In this document: positions 1 to 14,200 of the stretch, piece by piece | Layout: every line of letters starts with the position of its first letter | Numbering within the stretch: position 1 is the first letter of the stretch | NCBI RefSeq assembly: GCF_905404315.1 | Contig: NC_066312.1 | Span: 19,021,001 to 19,085,000, forward strand | Length of the DNA stretch: 64,000 nucleotides | Source: Leptidea sinapis | Taxonomy: Eukaryota > Arthropoda > Insecta > Lepidoptera > Pieridae | Reading direction: 5' to 3' | Notes under the pieces: generated by a model | The model's input: only the letters and a program-made list of their open reading frames with translations | Told to the model about the DNA's origin: nothing | Database searches by the model: none | Translations under genes and position numbers: made by a program

Positions 1-359
1 TCATCATTTTCAATACTTTTCAACAAATCTTTCATCAGGGGTAGGCTACGAGAGATTGAAAAGGGATTCAGAGTATCAGGATAAATGTTAGGTTTACTAT
101 TTTTCACTTTCACAAGCTTATAAATTAGTTGATATATTAATGCTAAAAATTATATTTAATATATTACAAATTCTGCAGCTTTACAAACCTCATATATAAT
201 GTCGCTTGTGGCATATATTATTCCACCTCCATCTCGTGAGCTTACTTACTTGTGGTACTCAAACTTACTATTCACAGTTAATAAGTCGATGCAACCCATG
301 CTTCTTAAATGGTGACGAGGAGATCTTACCACAAAACTAGATATATATCAAAGTATTTG

Positions 360-902
360 CTATATATATTCATAAGCGTGGTTATGATCTAGTAAACGAG
401 GCATTATGCCTCCATTTTCTTTTAAGTTATCTATAATATAACCGCCACTTTCATTCTCATTTGTATCATCAGTCCGTGAAGATGGAGGAGTTGTATACAG
501 TGAAGAAGAATACATCAAAATACTAACGTTTTCTAGAGTTTCGTGTACGTGTTCGTTAGCATACAGTTTCCTGAATTCAACGCTGTTCCATGTTGCACAA
601 TAATATCCCAAAGATGCCTTTTAGTTGTTTGGCACTAGGGTTATCATCAACATGTAATGTCATGTGATAATCTGAGTGGCCATACAATAACGGCCTTACA
701 AGTAATCTTGGCATAAAGTAATACCCGAGAATATACCAGGTATAATATGCAAAATATTGACTATGTCACTGACAACACTGTCAATACAATGATAGTTCTG
801 AAGTTTTCCGGGGTAAGTAGCCTTACAAATAAACGTAAACCTTATACGTCGGAATAAACCAATCGTAAGCAAAATGTATGGGTATTTGTAAACATTTTGC
901 AT
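360..902 (-). other. Unassigned coding-like block, possible exons or pseudogene
   Basis: Three minus-strand stretches here have protein-like composition but lie in different frames. One (902-696) begins with ATG and runs 68 codons. A second, after an AG at about 681, reads through a DDNPSAKQLKGIFG-like peptide and stops near 575. The third (about 617-360) contains EFRKLYANEH and ends at a TAG at 360. They could be exons of a gene lying 3' of the CNG channel on the same strand, or a frameshifted pseudogene. I do not recognise a family. No clean donor/acceptor set joins all three, so the call rests on composition alone. Confidence 0.25.
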
Positions 903-1957
903 ATTTTCGGTTTATTGTCAGGTATATCTATATATATGCCAATTCTAAGTCTTCAACGCGTTACGCTCATCGAAATGTTAAAAGTAGCGTGGTAGACGGC
1001 AACTGCACGATTATCGCAGTAATATTATATAAAAACGCCTTTTTTAATGCAGAGATGGACTTTTAACCTATAATGTAGCTTCAGCATTAGATTACTCAGA
1101 TTTTATTATTAGAGATAGGCCAGAAATCAAATATAAATAGTATTGAAAAAACAAATAAAAAGGTATTAATTATTTCTTCAATTATAGTGAAGTGCTCGAT
1201 CGATAGTATTGTTAACTTATACAGCCTAAGACTTACGTGCGTCCTTAAATCTATATTAAAATAAGGTGCAAGTTGTATATTTCTTATATTTAAAATTTTA
1301 TAAGATTTTCAATTTTATTTCACATTTAATGTTAAACGATACAGGCAAGTCGTTTAATTATCAACCATACTTATAACATAGATTATATATTAGTTTGGAT
1401 ACGTTTTTACTAAGTATAATGCCGCTTTTGTTTTGTTGATGATTAGTATGTAAAAATTAATACCTACACTAATTTCTTTTACTCATTAAGTTATATAAAT
1501 TACAAATTACAATAACTTCTTTCATACTTTTTTTTGATATATAAAAATTTGAAAAGCGCATAATCTATAACTAACAGAACCATATGAAATTTAAGGTTGA
1601 GCATGTATATAATAGCATTATATAATATGTTAGGATACATTAGCTTCGGTTACTTTAGCCTAGGAACGTTCACATACTGTACTGAAAAGTGCACATTCTG
1701 AAATTAATTTCACTAGGTTACAATACTCTATGCAAATGCATTTACATAGAGTATTGTAACATGAAATTTAATAATCAAAAATATTAATGATTATTTACTA
1801 TATTTGGCAGCATTAAATTATTTTTGTCGTTGCTTATTATATTTGGTGATATGTTAAACATAAGCCTTATAAAATTGTAATACAAAGATAGATTCAAATC
1901 TTAAATACCTATACAAATACATAATATAATATAGGCCGCCAGACTTCTTCGACAGAT
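903..1957. other. AT-rich 3' flank of the CNG channel gene
   Basis: No gene is visible. It is low-complexity AT-rich sequence between the channel stop codon and the unassigned block. It contains the perfect hairpin annotated at 1717-1760. The channel's 3' UTR should start at 1957; the stop overlaps an AATAAA on the minus strand, but it is too close to the stop to be a convincing polyadenylation signal. Confidence 0.5.
1717..1760. repeat. Perfect inverted repeat, 16-bp arms
   Basis: Arm 1717-1732 (GTTACAATACTCTATG) is exactly reverse-complemented at 1745-1760. The 12-base loop itself contains the palindrome AAATGCATTT, so the whole 44 bp could extrude as a cruciform. It lies about 200 bp downstream of the CNG channel stop on the minus-strand transcript, so it may form an RNA hairpin in the 3' UTR. 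Confidence 0.8.
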
Positions 1958-2207
1958 TTATTTCTTCATGCGTAGGGATTTGCTTCGTGGTTCTAATGAC
2001 ATTTGCAAAAGTCCAGGTGAATTTTCCACACAAAGTGAATGAATTCGATCACGCGCAGGTTGGTTGATTGATACGCCTGAAGTGCATTTTATCGAGACAG
2101 GTGTATCAGTGTAACTTGCGCCATCACTCGCTCGAAAAATTAACTCGCTTTGCATTTCAGACGTGGAGTCATCAGTATCATATGCCATACTCTCAATATT
2201 ATGCAAC
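1958..2207 (-). CDS. CNG channel exon 9: C-terminal tail and stop
   Basis: The acceptor TTTTTTAG precedes 2207. The first base completes an Arg codon with the AG left by exon 8, then 82 codons follow to TAA at 1960-1958. The tail is Ser/Thr/Asp-rich near its start (DTDDSTSE) and ends in a basic LRMKK. It carries no recognised domain and is probably cytoplasmic. Confidence 0.8.
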
Positions 2208-5200
2208 CTAAAAAATGATTCTCATATAGTATAAAAAAATTTCACCAACGCAAGATTTTAGTTTACACTCGCTTGTCTTATACACTCGCCAATTAAGCCA
2301 ACTTTTTGTATTATTTTTACCTAGTCTCAAGAACCGTAATCATCTTCTTTAGCTTAGCCTGTTCCTCACCAAAATCTGCGAGCAGTCCTTGTAAACGATT
2401 ATTGAGAAGTTCTACGTTTTCTTCCAATTTCTGTATATTCTCTTCCATTGAAAGTTGAGTTGTTTTTGCACTTTCAAAGACCGTTTCATCTAACAAGCCA
2501 TCCTGTCGATAAGTATAAAATCTAATTATTGGACATTGTTAATATAAAACATTAAATTGTCACATTTACTTAAAGAGCCATTTTTAATTACTACAATCAG
2601 TTGTTAATAATATTTATTTATGATTGATTATTTATTTATGTTTTTGTTTGTTATGTGCTTGGTTAGTGTATTAAGTGGATAATGTGAGCAAACTCATAAA
2701 GCTATTTAAAGAAAAAATCAGTAACTAACCTTCCTCAGTAATTGGCATCCGCGCTTAGTCAAAGTGGCTCTGGCGTCTGGATAATCAGCTAGGGCTTCCC
2801 AAAGATCTCTCTTAGCTAGGCAGAACAAGTCAGAATATCCAATAGCTCGAACATTAGCTGTTCGTCTATTACCTGTCCGATTGCCAGCTATATCAAGAAC
2901 ACTAACTTCCCCAAATACGGAACCCGCACCTAAAGTCGCTAGAACTGTTTGACCATCATCAGCTACTACTTGCAGACGCCCACGTTTTACTATATACATT
3001 TCTTTTCCGACATCTCCTTTTCTACAAATATAATCCCCAGGACTAAAAACTTGAAGTTTCAGTTTCAAAACTAACGCCTGGAGTAACCCTGGTTCACAAT
3101 CTTGAAAAATTTGCACCTTTCGTAATGTATCTAAATGGACTCTAATTGCTATTTCAGCTTTTAATTTGTCTGGTAGGGATGACAATACATTTTCTTCATC
3201 AAGCGCACCACTTTCTGCCCACTTGTAAGCAAACCACCTAATAACTCTTGCCTCTAGTTCACCGCTCACCTTTCTAAATGCCATATATTGCTTAACACCA
3301 TCCATTTTATTTTGAAATTCAACTCTAGCGACGTTCATATTAGAGATCATGGAACCTATGTTTCCAACAATCGTAGCAAAGATAAGGACACCGGCAAGAA
3401 AATCAATCACAACGAAAACATATTCAACGTCAATTTCAGGTTGAGGGGTTTCGCCAATAGTCGTAAGAGTTAAAGTGGACCAATAAAAACTGTAAATATA
3501 CTGATGTGATAGCGTTTCGTTTCGAGAACCAGTTATATTGTAAACCCAATTGTCTGTACCAAATCCAATTGCATAGCTAATTACGAAGAAAATACATGCA
3601 TTCCAATGTATCAGTACTAAAATTGCCATGACAACCTGAAATAAACAAAATAATCTTAGTAAAAAAATAAAAGATAAAGTGAAATAATAATAATATTTAA
3701 AATGAAGACAATATTAAACATATGCAAATAATATTATAATAACAGATTAAAATAACCTTGCAAATTCTGAAAGCATTTGGAAAGCTGGTGGCAGTCTCCG
3801 TACGTTCAAACCACTCCCACATTCGTGGCAAGCGAAGAAGTCGGTTCAAACGTACAATAACAGGGCATGGCAAGCGGTCCTGCAATCCAACCAATATTGA
3901 CTCTCAGTAATAACGGAGGTAAAGAATGTGTTTGGTTTGAATGGGTCTTTTCTTTATTAGTTAGACCTACATACGTCACGTCCCAATTATTTATGGTTCT
4001 TTGTAAAAATATCCTCACATTATTATAAGTTTAAATTCGTAATATAGACGACTATTGAATTGAACACTGTTCTGATGGACATTGAGACAGTCCCACTTTA
4101 AATAAGATTGACCCCGAAGATACAGTTTTTACTAGTTTCGACGTCAGGGACCCTTTTTGAACTAACTGCGAAACCGTTCTTTAACTTCATTAAAATTAAT
4201 ATAAATCCATATAAATAATACAGTAGAAAAAATAAGGAATAATATTCCAATGGATGTTGGTAAATAAAGGACATAGTAGTAGTTTATTAGTTAAGGTCTC
4301 CTCGACTGTGCAATTTCGAAGGCTAGAAGGGGACATGAAATAATTTATATTAGAGAGTTAAAAACGAACGTCAGCTTTGCAGAGAATTTAAACGTTATTA
4401 TGTATGAACTATAGAATGTTTTATAGCACTAAGGTACTTATGATGAAATCGTTTTTTAAGTAAGTGAGCTTACTTGATTATATTTTGAATTTAGTATATG
4501 TGCCCTAAGTAGCTAGAATTAAGCTGTTGAAAAGTTCACCTATCGCCAACAACAATTTAATTAAACAAATCAATGAGGTTTTAAATGTGAATAACTGTTT
4601 ATGTTAAGAATTAAAGGTTAATTTAATAATAAAATAATTTAAAATTATTATCACGAACTTAAAAAAAGGGTGAAAGTAGAACATTAAAATTATTCCTCGA
4701 ATGGGTTACAAGCCACAATATTTATGTCAAGTTGTCTTCGTTTTAATGAAGTCTTCGTATGTACAACTTTGGGGTGAATACCATTTTTGGAACGCTCTTT
4801 TTGTCTGTTGGAAAGATATTTTCTACTTCATTTTGTTTAAAAAACTTGTACAGCTTTAAACTTTCATATCACAGAAATTATTTCAAATTTCTTTCGTTTT
4901 TCTAATAAATAAACAAATCTCTAGCATTTATTTTTACAGACCATTTTCCATTATAAATTGATATTTATGGTTCTCTTTTTTAAGTTTATCATTATCACAA
5001 TATGAGTCTATGTTATAATATGTATCTATGAGTCTCAATCTTTGTCCTGAAATATAATAGTTTCAGGATACGATGGATTCCAATTCCAGTAAGCTAGGTA
5101 TTACTTTCAATCAAATTCAATTCAATCATGCCATTTTAATATTGTATAAAATAAACCTTTCATTTTACGTTTCTCAATAAGTCAGGATCCTGGAATCGTC

Positions 5201-8200
5201 ATTCAAATATATAGATTAGATAAGTCCGATATAGTCAGAAGGTAGTTTTTTTAAATATTTAGTTGAAGTACTTTGTATCATAGTATCTAGACCAATTTTA
5301 TTTTGGCTTATAGCTCTTGATTGTTTTGGAGTGCTGACGAAGTGATCTGAAATAGACAGCTACACTTACACAAAATTAATTACCCGTGTATAAAAAACAG
5401 TCTTCAGAAAAGTGGTAGTTAGGTATAAATTCATAAATCCTAGTAGCCGACATTAAAAAATATTTACTTACAGATCATCATTGTGATGTGTATTTAGGGC
5501 ACTCAACAATAACTTTTTCTTCATTCTACCAAAAACGATGTGGAACCGTTGACATCTGACTTGAACATTAACCGATATTTCATTTACAATTTATGTAATA
5601 GTGATCACAGAGTTATGAGGCGTTAGCACGTGAACTTCCAAGAAATTTAAAAGCCTACCAAGCTATACGATAATAATTAAAGTCTAGCATGAGACAACCA
5701 TTGCAAGGGTTATTTATTACTTATCAACTTTATTTACTATCCTTTTGTAATAGTCCGATACGACTTAGGGAACCTCAAGAAAAGGGCATACTCCATCCTT
5801 AGGGGCATCACATCTCTCGACACCTGTTGTTGCGGATGTCCGTAAGTGGTTGCCTCACCACTCTCCATCCCGTGGGCCTCTCGCCCCATCCCATAAAAAA
5901 CTATTTATTTTTCATATTTTCGTGTAACCATACTGTATTTGCTAGGTTTTTAAATTCTTATTACATTTCTAAGTAATTTTTCGACATTTTATGCAATACT
6001 TGATTTGTGAACAAATAAGTTTAGGGTGAAAAAATACCCCTTGAAGTGTCCCTTTCTAGATTGAAAATTGCACAGCCGTGTAAAACCTGAAGTGACGTAA
6101 TGTAGTCATTTAAAGAATGAAACCCAATATTCAAACCAAGAATAAATAAAAAGATAACTAACAAAATCGCATGATCCCGGTCTCCACCAGTAGTATGCTA
6201 AGTCAGTTGGAAGTAGTGATAAAAAATCATACGGCCAGGCCTCCGACTTCATGTAGTTCTGTCGGAGCAACTTCGGGTCTTGAACCATAATCCCTTGTTC
6301 AAGATATCCTGTGAATTAGTACAGCATTTAAAGCCCTGAATTACTATTTTGTACTTTTTGTCAATAATTGACACAAAATAAGCATTGCAAATACTTTTAT
6401 CGAAATTCATTTAATATTAGTTTTATTTTCTTCTTCTAAATCTTCACTAAGCTTTATTAATATATGTTTTATAAATATGTACAGAAATTTCTTTAAAACA
6501 AACGAAACTTAATCAATACGTATATATAAAAACAACACTACAACACTATTGCTAGCCCAGAAGCACTTAACAGTAAATAAATTATGATTGTTAAGAATTT
6601 AATTTAACTTGCAAGGTACTACAAGGTACCACAAAAACTATCCCCATTGCACAAATTTGTCGTGCAATATTTTAAATAAAATATTATGAAAAATCAGATA
6701 AAAATATATGCAAGAATATTAAAAAAATAATTATTTATAATACAATCTACAAGCAAAACTGATTGACTATTTATCAAGCCATAATTAAATGTGATAAAAA
6801 TCTATTGTATCGAAAAAAAAAATATAATGCTGTGAAAGTTAATATTTGCGATCATGTTAGCTAAATTTGATGACATGAGGCGCGGCCCATACAGCCCCCG
6901 AATATCAATGTGGAAAATGTTGAATTTCACATTGAGTGGATATTAACTTCCGATACCATGAACTAGATTATTAATATAATAAATAAAATAGAGACAAATA
7001 GGAATATAATTAAACTGTAGTATAAAAATAATAAAACAAACTCGACTTATAAAAAGTAGAAAACAATTCCATTGCAATATAAAATCAACTAATACAATAT
7101 ATAAAGCGATTCTTAGTGGATTATTTATCCTTAGATGTTCTTATTGTTTTTTCCTTTTAAAAATACAAATTTCAGAATGCAACGCCAAAAACTTATCAAT
7201 ATATTGTATAGTCATCGGTCTAAAACGCGTGTTAAAATTTTCATTGAAATCACGATTAATAAATGTTATCCTAGTTCAAATAAATAACCTTTGTCGTACC
7301 AGAACCGAAAATACTTAAGAAGAAAAAGAAAAAAATACAGAAGCTATATACTTAGTATCACTTCCTATAATGCCTAATTTTCACTTCGATTATTGGTAAT
7401 GCTGTTGGTTAATGCATGTGCCTAGTGATAAAGACTAAACACGCGTTGATTGCCATTGATAAGTGCGAGTGATTAGTATTCAGCTTAGTAGAACGATTAG
7501 AGTGTTGTAGTTTATGGGACTAGCCACTTATACCCTTCCCCATCTCTTTTATCGTGCCCGTAAAAAACAGGTTTAGGCATGTTCCAATTTATTCACTGTA
7601 ATACTTTAACAGTTTTTTTGATTTTGTTTTTGTTTGATTTTGTTTGTTTGATAATTGATACCAAACCAAAAAAGGCGAAGTAGACTGAAACACAAATACT
7701 GTCTAATGAAGTATAGAATATTAGGACTTTCTTAACGATTAACAAAAATATGGAGTTGGAGTAGTGACACTTCTACAATTAATAAGATATCTACATTCTA
7801 CAAGAATAGACTCGCAATGTTTTTAGGAATATTATGAATTGATAACTAAGTAATGATATTATGTGTGTAATGTTATATGTGTATTAGTAATAGTGTATAA
7901 AACCAACAAATGAGTTATAATTTATTATAGATGCACAATAATATAGTATAGTCTAAGAGCGTAAACTCGCCAACAAACTGTTGCAACAGTTTGGCGAGAT
8001 GTAAAATTTAAGTACCAACTGTGCATATATTAATGATTAAATAAATTTAAAAAAAGTAACGAAGCATAATTTAGAATATGAGACTTTCGATCTATATATG
8101 CGATATAGCAGCTACGCAGTACACTACTTACATTATAGATCTTAACTAACCAACCACAATAATCATTAATCGATTATTACTTACAATTACATTCTGTACT

Positions 8201-11200
8201 AATCATATGTGAAAATAAGCATTTATATTCATAGATGATAAATGCATCTTTTGTGCATGTCTATTTGACCACATAGAACGAAGAGTGTCTTCATTATGCA
8301 ACGGCGATAGGCTAATTTTTAACCGGATATTACGATACAATGCGAAATGCCGTCACATCACGTCGTTGCCTGACATTTCTAAAATGCGCGTTTTACTTGA
8401 AACTTTTTTGAATGCACATCCATTTTGTGAAACCATCTGTCGGTGGTTGATTGCATACTCGAGTTTCAAAGGCCGTACAACATACACTAGTACTTATGTT
8501 CTTTCATCAGCAGTTGGTGAAACTCAATATCTAACTTGTAGCATATATTTTTACTATCCCCCTGGATCCAGATCAGAACAAGGTTACAGAAATAAAGTGC
8601 AAATATTCCGTTACATTGATATATTTATATTTTATATTTACATAGATTATATAATATATATTCATATGCATAGAATCATATATACATATATAGTTACATA
8701 AAGGCGTAGGCATAAAAATTACTTGCATTCTATTGTGTATTATGTAATTAAGTAATTACAAATTTAAATAATAAGAAGTACAATAAATGTTAATTGCACA
8801 TAAGTGCAATTTCGAACTTTTATTGTTTTCTTATAATTATACAAAAACTAAATTACAATGAATAAATACCCTATGTTTTTAATTTCCTATTTTTTTTTTG
8901 TCATAAAATGGATGAATTTTTAACTTATTCCGACTTTTGCAACAACTATCATTAGATAACACTACCAGAAAGAATTTATTAAATGTATACAAAACTATAC
9001 TGGAATTTTGTTTAATACTACTTATATAAACAATTCATTCACAAATAATGAGAAATCGTACAAAAACTGCACACTATTCAGCTGGTCGCGCGTAACATAT
9101 TCAACGGTGGCGTGAGCATGCAAATACAATTCACTGATTACAACTATTATAAAGGCAGTAAGCACGTATTTTCCTTCTTATAACTCCATCAACGAAGGAC
9201 CTAATACGTAAAGACTATGACATTGCAATATCACAATATGCATCAGCCAGCATTAATCGCTTGCAGGTAAATCAGCAAATTCAACTAATATTATTATATC
9301 GCATTTGCTGAACTTAAAAGCGCATACAACACTAACTATTCATCCTGTATCAAACATGATTACAAACAAAACTTTCAGTACAATTGAATAATCACAATAC
9401 AATTTGTACTCGCATTGCATATGTCTTAAAATTTAATTAAAACTTATTTAATCTTAAGATTATCTTTACATACCTTCATGCATATGAGCAACCGTATCTA
9501 TGACGTAGATTATGTCGCAAATATAATCCATTATATACCAAAATGAGGAGCCTTTATCCATCTCCCAAAATACTGATCGACCGATCACGAACACCATGTT
9601 GTATAAGATAGCAAGAGATACAATTGCCAGCCACTAAAATGTTTATATTACAGTAAGTATAACAAAAATAAAAGAAAGAGTGAAAGATTAAAGTAAGAGT
9701 ATAATTTTAACTGTTGGGTGTTTCTCAATACCCGCATGTACCTAATTCTTTAGGGCTATATTTCAAGGCACACCATGGTGGCGAAACCAGTCTCGACACC
9801 GTGGTAAGCTACCAAGCAAGACACCATAAAGACACCAGAGTCATGACGCGTCCGAATTAGTCGCGAAACTGCTAAATTGCTATTACGAAAGTTTCGGATC
9901 CGAAGATCGATACACTTTATGGATATGTCTATGGTTCCGAAACGAAATGCGTCCGCACTATTCGGATCCGAAAAACTTTGGTAATAGGATCTAATTCGAA
10001 GTTCGTCGTTCTTTCATTTCGGACCGAAAATTCGGCTTCTGATTTTAGTAATAGACCTCCAGCTGAGTACCTATCTATAGAGTTGTATTTATTTTGTTGG
10101 AAGGGTCGACTGGTTGCGCCTCCGTGGTGTCCCGGTAAAATATAGCCCTTAGAATATACTAGCGTATAGGCGACCTGACTGACCCGATAATAAGCGACCA
10201 ATTTAGATTAGACAATGTATGCGATAGCTAGTGGTTTAATATAAAAAAATATTAAGGAGCTAATGCTAAGCGTGGATGACTGTCTATGACTTGTCAATCT
10301 CAATTGGTTCTATCTTACTAAGTCTCTGTTAGAGATGTTCCTTTCCTCTCGCAGGCTTTGTGTGTCTATACGCTAGTATATTGTAAGTCTGTAGTGTGCA
10401 CTGTTTAATCTTGTTGTGACAAGATGAGAAACACACATGCTGGATATAGATTTGTGATCGTACCATAGACTACCATCCTGTTCGCTTGAGTCCCGTACCA
10501 TCATCCAAAATATAACAAACAGATTTATGTACTTTTTTGAATTCTTTTGCATTAAAAATTTTGAATTGAAAACTTCTTTAGGTGCGTTGATCGCTGTGTT
10601 TTGCTTAGCCGTCACGCTCGGAAATATAACGCTTACATGGTAAAGTCGACGAGTCGACCAAGACAGTGCGATAAGTCGGAGGAAAATTTACCATAGTAAT
10701 AATTTAAGAGATTTGTGAATATACTTAGTCTGACCATAAATACTGTTACAATTAAAAATAAGCAAAACATTATATTTGAATTTGGAATCTGTCATTTTTA
10801 TATGATTGTTCATTGAGTTTTTTCATTTTGGCGCCAATACATTGTTCTATTATACTTTGCGATATTAAAAAGGAGTGGGATGATAAAGAGAACCAAATCG
10901 CTGTGATTGCATTACAAAAAGTAGGTGTGGAGCCAATATATATAATATTAATAGGTTCAATGAGATCTCCTCTGTTTATGAGAGAAAAAGATCTGGTCGT
11001 CCACGTAGTGTTCGTACGGTAAAAGGTGGTCAAAGGAGTAAGGAAAAGAATTCGAAGAAATCCTGTCCGAAAGCAAAAGTTTTTATCTCGAGAGATGAAG
11101 ATAGCATCTCGTGGTGACAGAAAAATTTTGTTTACGGATGAGAAAATGTATACAATTGAGCAACATTTTATTAAACAAAATGACCGTATTTATGCTCAAA

Positions 11201-14200
11201 ACTCTAAGGAAGCTTCCCAGTTTATCGACAGACTGCAACGTGGGCACTATCCGACTTCAGTGATGGTTTAGTGGGGTATTTTAGCTATAAAGGAGTGACT
11301 GAGCTGATTTTTGTGAAAAAGGTATCAAAACATTGGCGAGTAATTAAGATACAATCCTTGAGAAGGTAGTGAAGCCCCTTAACAACACCAAGTTCAATAG
11401 CCAAGAATGCTCCTCCCAGCAAGACTCAGCGCCGGGTCATAAAGCTCGGTCTACGCAGTCTTGGTTGGAAACGAACGTTTCGGACTTTATCAGAGCTGAA
11501 GACTGGCCGTCGTCTAGTCCCGACCTTAATCCGCTGGATTATGATTGGTCAGTTTTAGAGAGTACGGCTTGCACTAAATTTGGAGTCCCTGAAACAATCC
11601 GGATGATCGGCAGTGAAAAATTTTCCCATGGAAATAGTGCGTGCTTCTATTAATAATTGGCCTCAATGTTTAAAGGACTGTCTTATATGTAGCCAATGGA
11701 GACCACTTTGAATAAGCTTTTTATATTCTAAATTGTTTTATATTTATGTATTAAACTAACACATTGTAAAAGTAGTAAATGTCATTTGAAATATATATTT
11801 TTTTCTGTGTTTCAGTATTTATGGCAAGACTAGGTATAGCAAAAATTGTTATATTATTAACACCTTCTTGATGAAATTTTGACTTGTTTTGTGTGGTTTT
11901 AAGCAAACCCCATGTTTTTTAAAGATAGACAGAAGGCATTTGATTTTAAACCCTTTGGTCACGGAACTCCGAAGTTTGCCTCTTATAAGAACTACACGGC
12001 GACATTATCTCTGGACCTAGCCGGACCGTTACGCTCTCTCCCGTTCCCCTTTCAACCCCTCGCGCTCGACTTGTTGCATCAGTACGGCTTGCAGATTCAT
12101 TACCGCTAATTACATGTCGTGAAAATTTCGTTCTATCACTGCTTTGTTTTTGATTAGTAATTTTGATCTTTTTTTGTTAATAGTTCTGTAGGATCTGTTG
12201 TTGCGTGTCGCTATAATAGTTTTACTTGAAAAATAAATACTTTTTGTACTTTACTCAAATTTTTTCATAGTTTTTTCATCATCAATAATCAGCAACACAA
12301 CACAACACCTTTACATCAATATATAATACTGAAAAAAAACTGTAGTTTACTTATTAATAATAATGTCCTAGTGATGCTTGTTTTGCACACCGTAACAAAG
12401 CGACGATGTGACGTCATCGACGTCAGGTGAAGAGATAATGTAACCGAGTAGTATAGGTGATGAGGTGATAGCATATATTTGTGCATAGTCCTTGAAGCCG
12501 ATATAAGAGAAAAATCACGTATACCTGATAATCAGACTCTTCATTGACATTGTCAAAAATCGTAATAGCCTAAACACATAGTCGGATTTGGTACGGCCGG
12601 AACATCGGACGGTCCGGTGAGCGCCTCGCACCAATACGCTACGGCCCGGACGATAATAATAAAATGATGCGACACACCATCGAATATGCTCCGCTACCAG
12701 ACCGAGTAGGATGTTTCGGCCGAACCAAATCCAATCATGTGCTCAGGCCATAAGCTATGACATTAAGGTAATATGTATTGCGCATCAGAGAAGGCGAAGC
12801 TTGATTATTTGTAATACAAGTTGTGGCCAGATGTAGTCACCTCACTTAGTCTATGCTTAGCGCTTGTAGGTATAACACACATTTGAGTCCTGGGTTTATA
12901 TAAAATATGCCTTTGTGCGCACAAACTCACAAAACACAACAAAAATTCAAGAATTTGATCTTTCACCGCTAATTACCACATATTATTTTCAAAAAACACT
13001 AAATTTAATTTAATTTTACTGATTTAAGTGATGACATTACAAGTCAACGGTAACAACTTATGCGAACATTGAATGAATGATATTGTGAGTTCTTATCCCG
13101 CTATCATTAAGATGTGTGCGTTTTCGTACTGTAAGCAACTAAACTCCCAATCGCTTATTAAAAGGGCGTCAAAATATGTCTGAGCGGCGCTGTATATACG
13201 TATACATTAACTCAGACGCAAACACAAGGCAATGACATTTTGTTTTAGCAAAATGATTAAAAAATGTCAAGTAAGTTACGCAATTTTGTTAATGGTAAGG
13301 GAACTTACCTCAAAATTCGACACCCCATACTTTTTAAGTTTTGATATGCTGTTATTTAGATAGTTTTGTATAGAAATCTTTTTCATTGCGTGGTGCTGTA
13401 TTCAAAGCGCGGTCGTAACACAACTAAACGAAAACTCTGCCTCATTGGCGCGAAGGCAGAGTTTTACCTACGCGTCTATTAGGCAGAGTTTTGCTTCAGA
13501 CAATTTTTGTGCTTGATGGTGAGTATAGTTGTTTATCGTACGTCAACGATTGCGTGCTATTCTATGGAGTTGTTTAACTACTACGTAGTACATATTACCC
13601 CAATGAACAATGATTGAAATGTTTGATTAAACAATTTATTAATTTTAATTTTACCATTGGATAGCTTCTTTTCACAGGTTCCTGGTTAGTTGGGTACCAC
13701 AGTGGCCCCTCTATCTGCCGCGAACCAGTAACATGTGGGCGTTATTGTGTTAACAGTTTTAACGGGGCTAACTTAAAATCTTATGTTTCAAAGTGACGGG
13801 CGCAATTGCGATAATATAGCTCAATAGTTTGAGTTCAATCAAGAATCATATCAGTCATAGCGTATCACTTACCATAAGGTGAATGTCCTACTTAGTTTGC
13901 CAATTTTTCTCATAAAAAAAGTTACTGTGATTTTTCGCAACACATTAATATATATATACAAGTATAAAGTCGTAAGCGTGCCTGTCTGTACATTAAATAA
14001 TAATTATGTTTGAAGTGAAAGCTTTAGGTGCGTTCCATATTAAGCGGATCGTTCGGGTAAAGTCGGCTCGAATCGAATAGGTTCGCTCGGTGACTGCAGT
14101 TGTATTTCGTATTATAAACCTCGCCTAAATGAAGTTTTCACTTCTATCAATACATGTTATTTATGTTATTTATTTTTAGTTTATAGTCAGTTTGTCTGTT

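Noticed and set aside
8285..8701. 138-codon plus-strand ORF
   Set aside because: It does not start with ATG, and its second half is translated AT-rich low-complexity sequence. No domain is recognised.
10813..11022. Overlapping ORFs on both strands as genes
   Set aside because: They are parts of the mariner element and its shadow.
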